Shown: positions 15,979-28,838, numbered from the stretch's first letter. The stretch: DNA of 64,000 bases from Streptomyces virginiae (GCF_000720455.1 NZ_JOAK01000003.1:1-64000), one strand, 5' to 3'. A program made the numbers and translations. The notes: generated by a model not told the origin, from the sequence alone.

Positions 15979-18501
15979 TCACAGGGCGCCGAGCTCACCG
16001 ACCGAGGTGACCCGGACGACCGCCCGGCCCTCCTCGTCGGAGGCCGCCAGGTCGACCTCGGCGCTGATGCCCCAGCCATGGTCGCCGTTCGGGTCGGCGA
16101 AGGTCTGGCGGACGCGCCACAGACCGTGCGCCGGGTCCTCCTCGATCTGCAGCAGCTTCGGGCCGCGGGCGTCCGGGCCGGTGCCCAGGTCGTCGTACTC
16201 GTCCCAGTACGCGTCCATGGCCTCGCCCCAGGCGTCGGCGTCCCAGCCCGACTCGGCGTCCAGCTCGCCCAGCATGTCGACGTTGTCGAGGGCGGCCAGC
16301 TCCACCCTGCGGAACATGGCGTTGCGGACCAGGACGCGGAAGGCGCGCGCGTTCGCGGTGACCGGCTTGACCTGGTCGGCCTTCTCCTGGGCCTGCTCCG
16401 CCGTCTCCACCTCAGGGTTCGCCAGCTGCTCCCACTCGTCCAGCAGGCTGGAGTCGACCTGGCGGACCAGCTCGCCGAGCCAGGCGATCAGGTCCTCGAG
16501 GTCCTCGGACTTGAGGTCGTCGGGGATGGTGTGGTCCAGCGCCTTGAACGCGCTCGCCAGGTAGCGCAGCACGATGCCCTCGGTGCGGGCCAGCTCGTAG
16601 AAGGAGGTGAACTCGGTGAAGGTCATCGCGCGTTCGTACATGTCGCGGATGATCGACTTCGGGGAGACGGGGTGGTCGCGCACCCACGGGTGGCTCTTGG
16701 CGTAGACGTCGTAGGCGTGGAAGAGGAGCTCTTCCAGCGGCTTGGGATAGGTGACCTCCTGGAGCCGCTCCATCCGCTCCTCGTACTCGATCCCGTCGGC
16801 CTTCATCTGGCCGACCGCGATGCCGCGCTCCTTGTTCTGCTGGGCGGCCAGGATCTGGCGCGGGTCGTCCAGCGTGGACTCCACGACGGACACCATGTCC
16901 AGCGCGTAGGAGGGGGACTCCGGGTCCAGCAGGTCGAAGGAGGCCAGCGCGAAGGTGGACAGCGGCTGGTTGAGCGCGAAGTCCTGCTGGAGGTCGACGG
17001 TGAGCCGGATGGTGCGGCCCTCCGCGTCCGGGGTGTCGAGCTTCTCCACCACGCCGCCGTCCAGCAGCGAGCGGTAGATCGCGATGGCCCGCCGGATGTG
17101 GCGCAGCTGGGCCTTGCGCGGCTCGTGGTTGTCCTCCAGGAGGTGGCGCATCGCCTGGAAGGCGTCGCCCGGCCGGGCGATCACCGACAGCAGCATGATG
17201 TTGGTGACCTTGAAGCGCGAGGTCAGCGGCTCCGGGTCGGCGGCGATGAGCTTTTCGAAGGTGGTGTCCGACCAGGCGACGAAGCCCTCGGGCGCCTTCT
17301 TGCGGACCACCTTGCGGCGCTTCTTCGGATCGTCGCCCGCCTTGGCGAGGGCCTTCTCGTTCTCGATGACGTGCTCGGGCGCCTGGGCGACCACGAAGCC
17401 CGCCGTGTCGAAGCCGGCCCGGCCGGCGCGTCCGGCGATCTGGTGGAACTCGCGGGCGCGCAGCGTGCGGACCCGGTTGCCGTCGTACTTGGTGAGCGCG
17501 GTGAACAGCACGGTGCGGATCGGGACGTTGACGCCGACCCCGAGCGTGTCCGTACCGCAGATGACCTTCAGCAGACCGGCCTGCGCGAGCTTCTCCACCA
17601 GACGCCGGTACTTGGGCAGCATGCCGGCGTGGTGGACGCCGATGCCGTGCCGCACGTAGCGCGAGAGGTTCTGGCCGAACTTGGTGGTGAAGCGGAAGTT
17701 GCCGATCAGCTCCTGGATCTTGTCCTTCTCCTCGCGGGTGCACATGTTGATGCTCATGAGCGACTGCGCCCGCTCGACCGCCTGGGCCTGCGTGAAGTGC
17801 ACGATGTAGACGGGGGCCTGCCGGGTCTCCAGCAGCTCGGTGATCGTGTCGGTGATCGGCGTGGTCACGTACTCGTACGACAGCGGCACGGGCCGGGTCG
17901 CGGAGCGGACCACCGAGGTGGGCCGGCCGGTGCGCCGGGTCAGGTCGTCCTCGAACCGCTTCACGTCGCCGAGGGTCGCCGACATCAGGACGAACTGCGC
18001 CTGCGGCAGCTCCAGCAGCGGGATCTGCCAGGCCCAGCCGCGGTCCGGCTCGGCATAGAAGTGGAACTCGTCCATCACGACCTGGCCGATGTCGGCGTGC
18101 TTGCCGTCACGGAGCGCGATGGAGGCCAGCACCTCGGCGGTGCAGCAGATCACCGGCGCGTCCGCGTTCACGGAGGCGTCGCCGGTCAGCATGCCGACGT
18201 TCTCGGTGCCGAAGAGCTTGCACAGGTCGAAGAACTTCTCCGACACCAGCGCCTTGATCGGGGCGGTGTAGAAGGTCACCTTGTCCTGGGCCAGGGCCGT
18301 GAAGTGCGCACCGGCCGCGACCAGGCTCTTGCCGGAGCCGGTCGGGGTGGACAGGATCACGTTCGCCCCGGAGACGACCTCGATCAGCGCCTCCTCCTGA
18401 GCCGGGTACAGGGTGATGCCCTGGTCCTCCGCCCACGAGGAGAAAGCCTCGAAGAGGGCGTCGGGGTCGGCGGTCGGCGGGAGCTGATCAATGAGGGTCA
18501 C
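15979..18501 (-). CDS. DEAD/DEAH-box RNA helicase with DUF3516 C-terminal domain
   Basis: An 840-aa Ski2-like superfamily 2 helicase. Motif I is STPTGSGKSLVA and motif Ia APIKALVSEK. Motif II is MDEFHFY (DEFH rather than DEAH), motif III MSATL, motif V GTDTLGVGVN and motif VI QIAGRAGRAGFD. The C-terminal 400 residues match the actinobacterial DUF3516 region. Likely role is RNA unwinding or turnover. The start is GTG 18501 (VTLIDQL); further upstream the frame runs into sequence opposite the YdjM-like gene. It precedes tesB-ychJ in the same direction with a 52-bp gap. Confidence 0.9.
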   Translation of the reverse strand: MTLIDQLPPTADPDALFEAFSSWAEDQGITLYPAQEEALIEVVSGANVILSTPTGSGKSLVAAGAHFTALAQDKVTFYTAPIKALVSEKFFDLCKLFGTENVGMLTGDASVNADAPVICCTAEVLASIALRDGKHADIGQVVMDEFHFYAEPDRGWAWQIPLLELPQAQFVLMSATLGDVKRFEDDLTRRTGRPTSVVRSATRPVPLSYEYVTTPITDTITELLETRQAPVYIVHFTQAQAVERAQSLMSINMCTREEKDKIQELIGNFRFTTKFGQNLSRYVRHGIGVHHAGMLPKYRRLVEKLAQAGLLKVICGTDTLGVGVNVPIRTVLFTALTKYDGNRVRTLRAREFHQIAGRAGRAGFDTAGFVVAQAPEHVIENEKALAKAGDDPKKRRKVVRKKAPEGFVAWSDTTFEKLIAADPEPLTSRFKVTNIMLLSVIARPGDAFQAMRHLLEDNHEPRKAQLRHIRRAIAIYRSLLDGGVVEKLDTPDAEGRTIRLTVDLQQDFALNQPLSTFALASFDLLDPESPSYALDMVSVVESTLDDPRQILAAQQNKERGIAVGQMKADGIEYEERMERLQEVTYPKPLEELLFHAYDVYAKSHPWVRDHPVSPKSIIRDMYERAMTFTEFTSFYELARTEGIVLRYLASAFKALDHTIPDDLKSEDLEDLIAWLGELVRQVDSSLLDEWEQLANPEVETAEQAQEKADQVKPVTANARAFRVLVRNAMFRRVELAALDNVDMLGELDAESGWDADAWGEAMDAYWDEYDDLGTGPDARGPKLLQIEEDPAHGLWRVRQTFADPNGDHGWGISAEVDLAASDEEGRAVVRVTSVGELGAL

Positions 18502-18567
18502 GCCCCCATCTTGCCTGGCTTCCCCCCGGATAAGGGAACCGGAGGACGCAACGAAGATCACCGACTG

Positions 18568-18573
18568 TACGCT
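18568..18573 (+). promoter_or_regulatory. Candidate -10 element TACGCT for the YdjM-like gene
   Basis: TACGCT fits TANNNT and lies 70 bp upstream of the ATG at 18644 in the divergent gap from the helicase. No convincing -35 is seen. Confidence 0.3.
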
Positions 18574-18643
18574 GTGCCGTCGATGCGGCCCGAACGAACC
18601 GGTCAACAGGGCCCGATACACACCAGCGGGGCGGGGAACGACC

Positions 18644-19435
18644 ATGATGGGTCCGGCGCACTCACTGTCCGGGGCGGCGGCCTGGCTGGGGGTGGGAGCG
18701 GCCACTGCGGCCGCCGGCCGTCCCATGCCCTGGCCGGTCCTCGTCGTCGGCGCGCTGATCTGCGCCGGCGCGGCCCTCGCCCCGGACCTCGACCACAAGT
18801 CGGCGACGATCTCCCGCGCCTTCGGTCCCCTGTCCAAGGGCCTGTGCGAGGTGGTCGACAAGATCTCCTACGCCGTCTACAAGGCCACCCGCTCCACGAA
18901 GGACGCCCGCCGCTCCGGCGGCCACCGCACCCTGACGCACACCTGGCTCTGGGCGGTCCTGATCGGCGGCGGCGCCTCCGCGCTCGCCGTCACCGCCGAC
19001 CGCTGGGGTGTGCTCGCACTGCTCTTCGTGCACCTGGTGCTGGCGGTCGAGGGCCTCCTGTGGCGGGCCGCCCGCATGTCCAGTGACGTCCTGGTCTGGC
19101 TGCTCGGCGCGACCAGCGCGTGGATCATGGCCGGGGTGCTCGACCAGCCCGGAAACGGTGCGAACTGGCTGTTCACCGAGCCGGGGCAGGAATACCTCTG
19201 GCTCGGCCTGCCCATCGTGCTCGGGGCCCTGGTCCACGACATCGGTGACGCGCTGACGGTCTCCGGCTGCCCGGTCCTGTGGCCCCTGCCGATCGCCGGA
19301 AAGCGCTGGTACCCGATCGGCCCGCCGAAGCCGATGCGCTTCCGCGCCGGCAGCTGGGTGGAGCTGAAGGTCCTGATGCCGGTCTTCATCCTGCTGGGCG
19401 GCTTCGGAGGCGCCTCGGCCCTCGGCTTCATCTAG
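18644..19435 (+). CDS. YdjM/LexA-binding-type metal-dependent hydrolase-like membrane protein
   Basis: A 263-aa polytopic protein of the YdjM (DUF457) family, annotated as inner-membrane metal-dependent hydrolases. Visible motifs are GPAHSLSGAAAWL near the N-terminus, LAPDLDHKSATISRAFGP and GGHRTLTHTWLW, the His/Asp sets typical of this family, and VLGALVHDIGDALT later. About five membrane helices can be drawn. Start ATG 18644 (GGGGAA a few bases upstream); 18647 is an alternative. Function in Streptomyces is not known. Confidence 0.85.
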   Translation: MMGPAHSLSGAAAWLGVGAATAAAGRPMPWPVLVVGALICAGAALAPDLDHKSATISRAFGPLSKGLCEVVDKISYAVYKATRSTKDARRSGGHRTLTHTWLWAVLIGGGASALAVTADRWGVLALLFVHLVLAVEGLLWRAARMSSDVLVWLLGATSAWIMAGVLDQPGNGANWLFTEPGQEYLWLGLPIVLGALVHDIGDALTVSGCPVLWPLPIAGKRWYPIGPPKPMRFRAGSWVELKVLMPVFILLGGFGGASALGFI

Positions 19436-19444
19436 TCGTGCGAC

Positions 19445-19495
19445 GGCCCCGGTCACCGGGTACGGAGGGCTGCTCCGTACCCGGTGACCGGGGCC
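19445..19495. terminator. Perfect 23-bp stem bidirectional terminator
   Basis: The arm at 19445-19467 is perfectly complementary to the arm at 19473-19495 with a 5-base loop (GGCTG). It lies between the convergent YdjM-like (+) and ABC exporter (-) genes. This is the strongest hairpin in the window. Confidence 0.9.
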
Positions 19496-19528
19496 TTCCG
19501 AAATGCCCGCACCGGCGGGGCCGCCGGC

Positions 19529-21310
19529 TCAGCCGTGCCAGGACCGCCACAGCGCCGCGTACGCCCCGTCCGCCGCGACCAGCTCGTCGTGCGAGCCGAG
19601 TTCACTGATCCGGCCGCCCTCGACCACCGCGATCACATCCGCGTCGTGGGCCGTGTGGAGCCGGTGGGCGATCGCGATGACCGTACGGCCGTCCAGCACC
19701 CGGGCCAGCGAGCGCTCCAGATGCCGTGCGGCCCGCGGGTCCAGCAGCGAGGTGGCCTCGTCCAGCACCAACGTGTGCGGATCCGCCAGCACCAGCCGGG
19801 CCAGTGCCACCTGCTGGGCCTGAGCCGGGGTGAGCGCCGTACCGCCGGATCCGACCTCGGTGTCCAGGCCGTCGTCCAGCGCCCGTGCCCAGCCGTCCGC
19901 GTCGACCGCGCCCAGCGCCGCCCACAGCTCGGCGTCCCCGGCACCCGTCCGTGCCAGACGGAGGTTGTCGCGCAGCGAACCCACGAAGACGTGGTGCTCC
20001 TGGTTGACCAGGGCCACGTGCTCACGCACCCGCTCCGCCGGCATCCGCGACAGCCGGGCCCCGCCGAGGGTGACCTCGCCGGTGCGGGGCTCGTAGATGC
20101 CCGCGAGCAGCCGCCCCAGGGTGGACTTGCCCGCGCCCGAGGGGCCGACGAGCGCCATCCGGGTGCCCGGCGGCACCGACATCGACACCTGGTGCAGGAC
20201 GTCCACGCCCTCCCGGTAGCCGAAGCGGACCTCCTGCGCCCGGACGTCCCGGCCGTCGGGCGCCACCTTCGCGTCCCCCGCGTCCGGTTCGATCTCGCGC
20301 ACGCCCACCAGGCGGCCCAGTGACACCTGGGCCACCTGCAGCTCGTCGTACCAGCGCAGGATCAGGCCGATCGGATCGACCAGCATCTGCGCCAGCAGCG
20401 CGCCCGTGGTGAGCTGCCCCACCGACATCCAGCCCCGCAGCACGCAGTAGCCGCCGATCAGCAGCACCGAGCCGAGGATCGTGACGAAGGTGACGTTGAT
20501 GACGGGGAAGAGGACGGTCCGCAGGAACAGCGTGTACCGCTCCCACGCCGTCCACTCCTTGATGCGCCGCTCCGACCGGGCGATCCGCTCCGGCCCCAGG
20601 CGGTGCGCCTCGACCGTGCGGCCCGCGTCCACCGTCTCGGTGAGCACGGCCGAGACCGCGGCGTAGCCCGCCGCCTCCGACCGGTACGCCGAAGGCGCCC
20701 GCCGGAAGTACCAGCGGCAGCCGATCACCAGCACCGGCAGGGCGACGAGCGCGGCCAGCGCCAGCGGCGGCGCGGTCACCGCGAGGGCCCCGAACAGCAG
20801 CCCCGCCCACACCACGCCGATGGCCAGCTGCGGAACGGCCTCACGCATCGCGTTGGCCAGCCGGTCGATGTCGGTGGTGATCCGCGACAGCAGGTCACCG
20901 GTACCGGCCCGTTCCAGCACGCCCGGCGGCAGCCCCACCGACCGCACCAGGAAGTCCTCCCGCAGATCGGCGAGCATCTCCTCGCCCAGCATCGCCCCGC
21001 GCAGCCGTACCAGCCGCACGAAGAACGTCTGCACGGCGAGCGCCAGCGCGAACAGCAGGGCCATCCGCTCCAGATGCAGCTCGCGCGCCCCCGCCGCGAG
21101 ATCGTCCACGACCCGGCCCAGCAGGTACGGGCCGACCATGGAGGCGATCACCGCGACCGCGTTGACCCCCACCAGCACCAGGAAGGGCCGCCGGTGGCGC
21201 CGGAACAGGTCGCGCACATAGCCCCGTACGGTCGACGGCGTGCCCACGGGCAGCGTCGCGGCCGTCTCGGGGGCCGCCGGATCGTATTCCGGCGGCGCCA
21301 GGCCGATCAT
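19529..21310 (-). CDS. ABC exporter half-transporter B (canonical Walker A, degenerate signature)
   Basis: A 593-aa fused TMD-NBD half-transporter with six membrane helices (about residues 30-310). The NBD has Walker [10 protein letters not shown], Walker [10 protein letters not shown] with the catalytic Glu, and an H-loop IAIAHRLH, all intact. Its signature motif is [14 protein letters not shown] instead of LSGGQ. The start ATG at 21310 overlaps the stop of the upstream half-transporter by four bases (ATGA), so they are co-translated and form a heterodimer. Substrate unknown. It ends at the strong terminator at 19445-19495. Confidence 0.92.
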   Translation of the reverse strand: MIGLAPPEYDPAAPETAATLPVGTPSTVRGYVRDLFRRHRRPFLVLVGVNAVAVIASMVGPYLLGRVVDDLAAGARELHLERMALLFALALAVQTFFVRLVRLRGAMLGEEMLADLREDFLVRSVGLPPGVLERAGTGDLLSRITTDIDRLANAMREAVPQLAIGVVWAGLLFGALAVTAPPLALAALVALPVLVIGCRWYFRRAPSAYRSEAAGYAAVSAVLTETVDAGRTVEAHRLGPERIARSERRIKEWTAWERYTLFLRTVLFPVINVTFVTILGSVLLIGGYCVLRGWMSVGQLTTGALLAQMLVDPIGLILRWYDELQVAQVSLGRLVGVREIEPDAGDAKVAPDGRDVRAQEVRFGYREGVDVLHQVSMSVPPGTRMALVGPSGAGKSTLGRLLAGIYEPRTGEVTLGGARLSRMPAERVREHVALVNQEHHVFVGSLRDNLRLARTGAGDAELWAALGAVDADGWARALDDGLDTEVGSGGTALTPAQAQQVALARLVLADPHTLVLDEATSLLDPRAARHLERSLARVLDGRTVIAIAHRLHTAHDADVIAVVEGGRISELGSHDELVAADGAYAALWRSWHG

Positions 21311-23205
21311 GCGGATTCCTCGATCTCTGTGAGTGCTTCTTCCAGCTCTGTCAGTCCGAGCCCGGCGAGCCGCTGCTCCTCGTCCGTCTCGCGGGTGACC
21401 ACCGCCCGGTAGAGCGGCTCCCGGTGCAACAGCTCGCGGTGGGTCCCGACCGCCGCCACTGTGCCGCCGTCGATGAGCACGACCCGGTCCGCGCGGTCCA
21501 GCAGCAGCGGCGAGGACGCCAGTACGACCGTGGTCCGGCCGCCGCGCAGGGCCGCGATCCCGTCCGCGATCCGTGCCTCGGTGTGCGAGTCGACCGCCGA
21601 GGTCGGCTCGTCGAGCACGAGCACCTCAGGGTCGGTGACCAGGGACCGGGCCAGTGCGAGACGCTGGCGCTGGCCGCCGGACAGCGACCGGCCGCGCTCG
21701 GTGATCCGGGCGTCCATCGGGTCCTCGACCCCGTCCGGCGCCGACTGCAGCAGTGCGTCCAGTACGTCCGCGCACTGGGCGGCCGCCAGAGCGGCGCCCG
21801 ACTCGACCGCCCCGGAGGCCGGTACGTCGAGCAGCTCGCGCAGCGTCCCCGACAGCAGCACAGGATCCTTGTCCTGCACGAGGACCAGCCTGCGGGCGGT
21901 GTCCAGTTCGAGGTCGTCCAGGGCGACTCCGCCGAGGAGCACCGAAGGACCGTCCTTCGCCTCCCGGTCGCTTCCGCCTCCGCCTTCGCCGGCCCCGTCA
22001 CCGGTGACGTCCGGGTCGCCGCCGTTGCCGTCCTCCATGGCGTGGCCGCCGAGGCGTTCGGCCAGTCGGCCCGCCAGGTCGGGGTCCCCGCAGACGACGG
22101 CGGTGAACCGGCCGGCGGGCACCAGCAGTCCGGTCCGCGGGTCGTACAGGTCCCCGCCCGCGGCCGGTTCCCCGACGGGCCCGGCCTGCGCGGGGCGCTC
22201 CGCCGGATCCGTCCGGGTCAGCGACAGCACCCGGGCCGCCCGCTTCGCGGAGGGACGGGAGAAGGAGTACGCCATGGCGATCTCCTCGAAGTGCCGCAGC
22301 GGGTAGAGCAGCGTCGCCACCGCGCTGAACGCCGCGACGAGTTCACCCACCGCGATGCGCCCGTCCAGGGCCAGCGAGGCGCCGTACCAGACGACCGTGA
22401 TCAGCAGCAGGCCCGGGAGCACCACCTGGATCGCGGAGATCAGCGCCCACATCCGGGCGCTGCGCACGGCGGCCCTGCGGACCTCCTGCGAGGCCTCGCG
22501 GTACCGGCCGAGGAACAGCTCCTCGCCGCCGATGCCGCGCAGCACGCGCAGGCCGGCGACGGTGTCGGAGGCCAGCTCGGTCGCCTTGCCCGCCTTCTCC
22601 CGCTGCACGTCGGCGCGTCGGGTGGCCCGCGGCAGCAGCGGCAGCGAGGCCAGGGCGATCAGCGGCACGCCGACGGCGACGAGCACGCCGAGCTCGGGTG
22701 CGTAGAACACCAGGCCGACGCAGACCAGGACGATCGCGAAGACGGCGGCGAGGAAGCGGGACACCGCCTCGACGAACCATCCGATCTTCTCGACGTCGCC
22801 GGTGGACACGGCGACCACCTCACCCGCGGCGACCCGGCGGGTCAGGGCGGAGCCCAGCTCGGCGGTCTTGCGCGCGAGGAGCTGTTGCACCCGTGCGGCG
22901 GCGGTGATCCAGTTGGTGACGGCGGTGCGGTGGAGCATGGCGTCGCCCACGGAGATGGCGACGCCGATCAGGAGGAGCAGCCCGCCGACGAGCAGCAGCC
23001 GGTTCGGCTCGCGGTCGACGACGGCGTCGACGCCCAGACCCACGGCGTACGGCAGTCCGGCGACACCGCCGAAGTGCAACATCCCCCAGGCCAGGCTCTT
23101 GAGCTGTCCGCCGAGTTGACCACGTCCCAGCCACAGGAGGAAACGGGGGCCTGAACGAGCGTCGGGCACCCCCGGATCGGGATACGGAAGATCGCTGATC
23201 TGCAT
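21307..23205 (-). CDS. ABC exporter half-transporter A (degenerate Walker A and H-loop)
   Basis: A 632-aa half-transporter with an N-terminal six-helix TMD and a C-terminal NBD. The Walker A region reads [17 protein letters not shown], with no GxxGxGK[ST]. It is followed by a Gly/Asp-rich insertion of about 30 residues. The Q-loop ([14 protein letters not shown]), signature ([16 protein letters not shown]) and Walker B ([13 protein letters not shown]) are normal. The H-loop is VLASSPLLL, without His. It supplies the good signature to partner B's good Walker A. I start at ATG 23205 ([12 protein letters not shown]); 50 in-frame codons upstream look non-coding. Confidence 0.92.
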   Translation of the reverse strand: MQISDLPYPDPGVPDARSGPRFLLWLGRGQLGGQLKSLAWGMLHFGGVAGLPYAVGLGVDAVVDREPNRLLLVGGLLLLIGVAISVGDAMLHRTAVTNWITAAARVQQLLARKTAELGSALTRRVAAGEVVAVSTGDVEKIGWFVEAVSRFLAAVFAIVLVCVGLVFYAPELGVLVAVGVPLIALASLPLLPRATRRADVQREKAGKATELASDTVAGLRVLRGIGGEELFLGRYREASQEVRRAAVRSARMWALISAIQVVLPGLLLITVVWYGASLALDGRIAVGELVAAFSAVATLLYPLRHFEEIAMAYSFSRPSAKRAARVLSLTRTDPAERPAQAGPVGEPAAGGDLYDPRTGLLVPAGRFTAVVCGDPDLAGRLAERLGGHAMEDGNGGDPDVTGDGAGEGGGGSDREAKDGPSVLLGGVALDDLELDTARRLVLVQDKDPVLLSGTLRELLDVPASGAVESGAALAAAQCADVLDALLQSAPDGVEDPMDARITERGRSLSGGQRQRLALARSLVTDPEVLVLDEPTSAVDSHTEARIADGIAALRGGRTTVVLASSPLLLDRADRVVLIDGGTVAAVGTHRELLHREPLYRAVVTRETDEEQRLAGLGLTELEEALTEIEESA

Positions 23206-23365
23206 GACGCCCCATGACTGGTCGAGTGGTCCAAACCGTGCAAGGTTCGCCTTCCGGACCGGCGTCGGGCAATCGATTTTCCGTCCGCCGGGAGCCACGG
23301 GAAAGAGGTTTGCGCACGCGGACGTCCGCCCGATGCCTGGTCGCGGGGGTCGCACGCACCGGCGC

Positions 23366-26299
23366 TCACGGGCGGGTGGCGTGCTCCAGTTCGAGCAGGG
23401 CCGAGTAGTAGCGGCGCCCGGTGGCCCGGTCCATGCCCACCTCGCACATCCGGTTCGCCGACAGGTGCGCGTCGAAGGGCCGCGCCGTCACCTCCGCGGC
23501 CTCCCGCGCCGTCGCCGCGGCCGTCAGCTCCGGGTGCAGCATGCCCCGGTCGCCCGCGAAGGCGCAGCAGCCCGCGTCGTCCGGGACCACCACCTCGTCG
23601 GCGCAGGCCTCGGCGACCGCCCGCAGCTGCGGCTCGTCGCCCAGGTGCCGCATCGAGCAGGTGGGGTGGAGGACGGCCGAGCCCACCGTGCGCCGGACCT
23701 CCAGGTGCGCCAGCAGCTCCTGCGCGGCCCACACGACCGAGTCGACGATCCGCAACTCCTCGTGCAACGCCCGGTTGTCCGGCGTCAGGTACGGGACCAC
23801 CTCCCGCGCGATGCCCAGGGTGCAGGAGGAGGCATCGACGACCAGGGGCAGCCGCCCGCCGGCCGTCCAGCCCCAGGCCGCCTCGACGATCCGGTTGGCC
23901 ATCAGCCGGTTCCCCTCCTCGTAGCCCTTGGAGTGCCAGATGACCGCGCAGCAGGTGCCGGTCACGTCGCCGGGGATCCAGACCGGCTTGCCCGCCCGCT
24001 CCGACACGGCCACCAGTGCCTGTGGCAGCGACGGGCCGGGCCGTCCGTCCGGGCCGCCGAAGATCCGGTTGACGCAGGCCGGGTAGTACACGGCCGCCGC
24101 ACCCGACCGCGCTGTCGTGGGCAGTTTCGCGGCGGCGCCCGGGATCTGCGGCAGCCACCGCGGAACCAGGTCCGGTCGTACGGCCCTGCGCGCGGCCCCG
24201 GTGATCCCTCCCAGCAGCCGGTCCCGGACCCGGTCGGGGATCCGGCCGGCGGTGGCGAGGGCCGTCCGGGCGGCGGCCTCGACGGTGCGGAAGTGCCGGG
24301 CGGCCAGCGCGGCGGCCGCCTCCTCGCGCGGACCGTGCCGGCGGTGGCGGAAGTCCCTCATCAGCGCCCCGGTGTCGATCCCGACCGGGCAGGCCAGCCG
24401 GCAGGTGGAATCGCCCGCGCAGGTGTCCACCGCGTCGTGGCCGTAGGCGCCGAGCAGTCCGTCCAGCAGGGGCGAGCCCGGCTGCTGGCGGACCATCTCC
24501 CGGCGCAGCACGATGCGCTGGCGCGGAGTGGTCGTCAGGTCCCCGCTCGGGCAGGTCGGTTCGCAGAACCCGCACTCGATGCAGGGGTCCGCCTCCCCCT
24601 CCACCCGCGGGATGGTCTTCAGGCCGCGCAGATGGGCCCGCGGGTCGCGGTCGAGGAGGACCCGCGGGGCGAGCACCCCGGCCGGGTCGACGAGCCGTTT
24701 GGTGCGCCACATCAGGGCGGCGGCCTCGGGGCCCCATTCCAGTTCCAGGAAGGGGGCCATGTTGCGGCCGGTGGAGTGCTCAGCCTTCAGGGAGCCGTCG
24801 AAGCGCTCCACGGTGAGCCGGCAGAAGGCTTCCATGAAGGCGCCGTACCGCTCGACGTCGGCAGGGTCGGCGGCGTCGAAGGCGAGCAGGAAGTGCAGGT
24901 TCCCGTGCGCGGCGTGACCGGCGACCGCCGCGTCGAAGCCGTGCTCCGCCTGGAGTGCGAGGAGCGCCGCGCACGCCTCCGCCAGCCGGGACGGCGGCAC
25001 CGCGAAGTCCTCGGTGATCAGGGTGGTGCCGCGGGCGCGGGCGCCGCCGACGGCGGTGACGAAGGCCTTGCGGGCCTTCCAGTAGCCGCTGACGGTCCGC
25101 GGGTCGCTGGTGAAGCGGTTGGTGATCGAGGGCACCGGGGCGACCAGGTCGAGGCCGTCCAGGGCCGCCGCGGCGCGGCGCGCGCAGTCCTCCCGGCCGG
25201 CCGCGTCCGGAGCACGGAACTCCACGAGCAGGGCCGTCGTCGTCCCGGGCAGGGCGGCCCAGTCGGCGGGCACCCCCTCGACGCTGACCGAGGCCCGCAG
25301 GGTGTTGGCGTCCATCAGCTCGACGGCCAGGGCGCCCGCCACGTTGAAGCGGGGCACGGCCGCGGCCGCGGCGGGCAGTGAGGGGAAGAAGAGCAGGGCG
25401 GTGCACACCTCGCGGTCGAGCGGGAGGGTGTCGAAGACGACCTCCGAGATGAAGCCGAGGGTGCCCTCCGATCCGACCATGAGGCCCCGCAGGATCTCGA
25501 CGGGGGTGTTGCCGTCCAGGTAGGCGTCGAGCCGGTAGCCGGTGGTGTTCTTGATCTCGTACTTGGCGCGGATCCGGGCCGTCAGGGCGGGATCGGCCTC
25601 GATCTCCCGCTTGATCTCCATCAGCCCGCGGCACAGGGCCGGTTCGGCGCGCGCCAGTTCCTCGTCGGCCAGCGGATCGGCGGTGTCCACGACGGTGCCG
25701 CCGGGCAGCACGAAGGTGAGGGAGGACAGGGTGCGGTAGGAGTTGCGCGTGGTGCCCGCCGTCATCCCGGACGCGTTGTTGGCGACGACCCCGCCGACGG
25801 TGCAGGCGATGGCGCTGGCCGGGTCGGGGCCGAGGACACGGCCGTGGCGGGCCAGCGCGGCGTTGGCCCGCAGCACGGTGGTGCCGGGCCGGACGCGGGC
25901 CCGCCGGCCCTCCTCCAGCACCTCGACACCGGCCCAGTGGCGGCGTACGTCGACCAGGATGTCCTCGCCCTGGGCCTGGCCGTTCAGCGAGGTCCCGGCG
26001 GCGCGGAAGACGACCTCGCGCTGCCGGCCGTGGGCGTAGGAGAGGACGGCGGAGACGTCGTCGATGTCCTCGGCGATCACCACGACCTGGGGCACGAAGC
26101 GGTAGGGGGAGGCGTCGGAGGCGTAGCGCACCAGGTCGGAGACCTTCCACAGGACCTTCTCGGCGCCCAGCAGCTCGGTCAGCTCGGTGCGCAGGGGTTC
26201 CGGTGTGCCCGCGGCCCGGTACGGGGGGACCCGGTCGGGTGAGGGGCCGCTGACACTGCGCGGGCGCAGGGCCCCCGGCCTCGGTTCCAGCAGCGGCAT
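23366..26299 (-). CDS. FAD-linked D-lactate/2-hydroxyacid dehydrogenase fused to a Fe-S/CCG domain
   Basis: A 977-aa flavo-iron-sulfur fusion like GlcD+GlcF or Dld-type D-lactate dehydrogenases. Residues about 45-260 form the PCMH FAD domain ([36 protein letters not shown]), and residues about 270-530 the FAD-oxidase C-terminal domain. Two ferredoxin-type clusters follow ([12 protein letters not shown] and [16 protein letters not shown]), then two CCG-type heterodisulfide-like domains (ending [13 protein letters not shown] and [13 protein letters not shown]). It oxidises a D-2-hydroxyacid and passes electrons to the quinone pool. GAGGGG stands six bases before the ATG. It is not obviously linked to its neighbours. 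Confidence 0.92.
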   Translation of the reverse strand: MPLLEPRPGALRPRSVSGPSPDRVPPYRAAGTPEPLRTELTELLGAEKVLWKVSDLVRYASDASPYRFVPQVVVIAEDIDDVSAVLSYAHGRQREVVFRAAGTSLNGQAQGEDILVDVRRHWAGVEVLEEGRRARVRPGTTVLRANAALARHGRVLGPDPASAIACTVGGVVANNASGMTAGTTRNSYRTLSSLTFVLPGGTVVDTADPLADEELARAEPALCRGLMEIKREIEADPALTARIRAKYEIKNTTGYRLDAYLDGNTPVEILRGLMVGSEGTLGFISEVVFDTLPLDREVCTALLFFPSLPAAAAAVPRFNVAGALAVELMDANTLRASVSVEGVPADWAALPGTTTALLVEFRAPDAAGREDCARRAAAALDGLDLVAPVPSITNRFTSDPRTVSGYWKARKAFVTAVGGARARGTTLITEDFAVPPSRLAEACAALLALQAEHGFDAAVAGHAAHGNLHFLLAFDAADPADVERYGAFMEAFCRLTVERFDGSLKAEHSTGRNMAPFLELEWGPEAAALMWRTKRLVDPAGVLAPRVLLDRDPRAHLRGLKTIPRVEGEADPCIECGFCEPTCPSGDLTTTPRQRIVLRREMVRQQPGSPLLDGLLGAYGHDAVDTCAGDSTCRLACPVGIDTGALMRDFRHRRHGPREEAAAALAARHFRTVEAAARTALATAGRIPDRVRDRLLGGITGAARRAVRPDLVPRWLPQIPGAAAKLPTTARSGAAAVYYPACVNRIFGGPDGRPGPSLPQALVAVSERAGKPVWIPGDVTGTCCAVIWHSKGYEEGNRLMANRIVEAAWGWTAGGRLPLVVDASSCTLGIAREVVPYLTPDNRALHEELRIVDSVVWAAQELLAHLEVRRTVGSAVLHPTCSMRHLGDEPQLRAVAEACADEVVVPDDAGCCAFAGDRGMLHPELTAAATAREAAEVTARPFDAHLSANRMCEVGMDRATGRRYYSALLELEHATRP

Positions 26300-26338
26300 G
26301 TGGGACCCCTCGCCTCGTCGCGGCCCGCCGGGGCCTGT

Positions 26339-26791
26339 TCAGCAGGTGTGCTCCGCCGGCGCGTCCGACAGGGCGTTCAGCAGACCGCCGAGCACCTCGC
26401 GCTGGTCGGCGGTCAACGGAGCCAGGATCTCCTCCGCCGCGTCGGTCCGCGCGTTGCGCAGACGGCGCAGCGTGGCGCGTCCGCTGTCGGTGAGCTCGAT
26501 CCTGATGACGCGGCGGTTCGCCGGGTCGGGCACGCGCCGCACGCACTCGGCCGCCTCCAGCCCGTCGACCAGGGTGGTCACCGCACGGGGGACGACCTCC
26601 AGGCGGGCGGCGAGGTCCGCCATCCGGGGCGGCTGCTCGCCCTCGTAATGCGAGACGAGGCGCAGCAGCCGACTCTGGGCGGGAGTGATCCCGAGCGGCA
26701 CCATGTGGCGCTTCTGGATCCGGTGGAGCCTGCGCGTCAGGCGCAGGAGCTGTTCGGCGAGGAGGCGATCGGTGTCGGAGGCGGAGCTCAT
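26339..26791 (-). CDS. MarR-family transcriptional regulator
   Basis: A 150-aa winged-helix MarR protein: LLRLTRRLHRIQKRHMVPLGITPAQSRLL, recognition region MADLAARLEVVPRAVTTLVDGLEAAECV, and wing VRRVPDPANRRVIRIELTDSG. A TATCGT -10 hexamer (26798-26803) lies six bases before the ATG and no Shine-Dalgarno is present, predicting leaderless mRNA. It is divergent from the ABC exporter at 26925. The palindromes between them make it the likely repressor of both. Confidence 0.9.
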   Translation of the reverse strand: MSSASDTDRLLAEQLLRLTRRLHRIQKRHMVPLGITPAQSRLLRLVSHYEGEQPPRMADLAARLEVVPRAVTTLVDGLEAAECVRRVPDPANRRVIRIELTDSGRATLRRLRNARTDAAEEILAPLTADQREVLGGLLNALSDAPAEHTC

Positions 26792-26797
26792 GCGGGA

Positions 26798-26803
26798 ACG
26801 ATA
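26798..26803 (-). promoter_or_regulatory. Leaderless -10 element TATCGT for the marR-type gene
   Basis: On the minus strand TATCGT is followed by six bases and the ATG, the spacing typical of leaderless actinobacterial promoters. Confidence 0.5.
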
Positions 26804-26816
26804 TCAGGACCCCGTT

Positions 26817-26844
26817 CATTGTGAGTATAGGTAACAATGACCTA
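26817..26844. promoter_or_regulatory. Overlapping palindromes, probable MarR operator
   Basis: Two dyads overlap in the divergent gap: CATTGT...ACAATG (26817-26839, 11-base centre) and TAGGT-AACAATG-ACCTA (26828-26844). The local sequence is AT-rich against its surroundings, and a CAATGAC copy follows at about 26851. The position, 26 bp from the marR start, fits autoregulation plus control of the exporter. Confidence 0.6.
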
Positions 26845-26924
26845 TGCTCCAATGACGCCGGCTCCTCGCGCAGCCGGCCCCGCCAAGACCTCGACCACCG
26901 TCCCCTGACCCCGAGAGGGTGCCC

Positions 26925-28787
<1,863 letters not shown>

Positions 28788-28838
28788 CCATATGACCGGA
28801 ACACGGGCTGGATGTCGGAAAAGTGAAAGTGTGCGGGT

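Noticed and set aside
15613..19086. 1157-codon open frame on the plus strand opposite TesB and the helicase
   Set aside because: The minus strand encodes complete TesB and DUF3516 helicase motifs; the plus frame has no recognisable domain.
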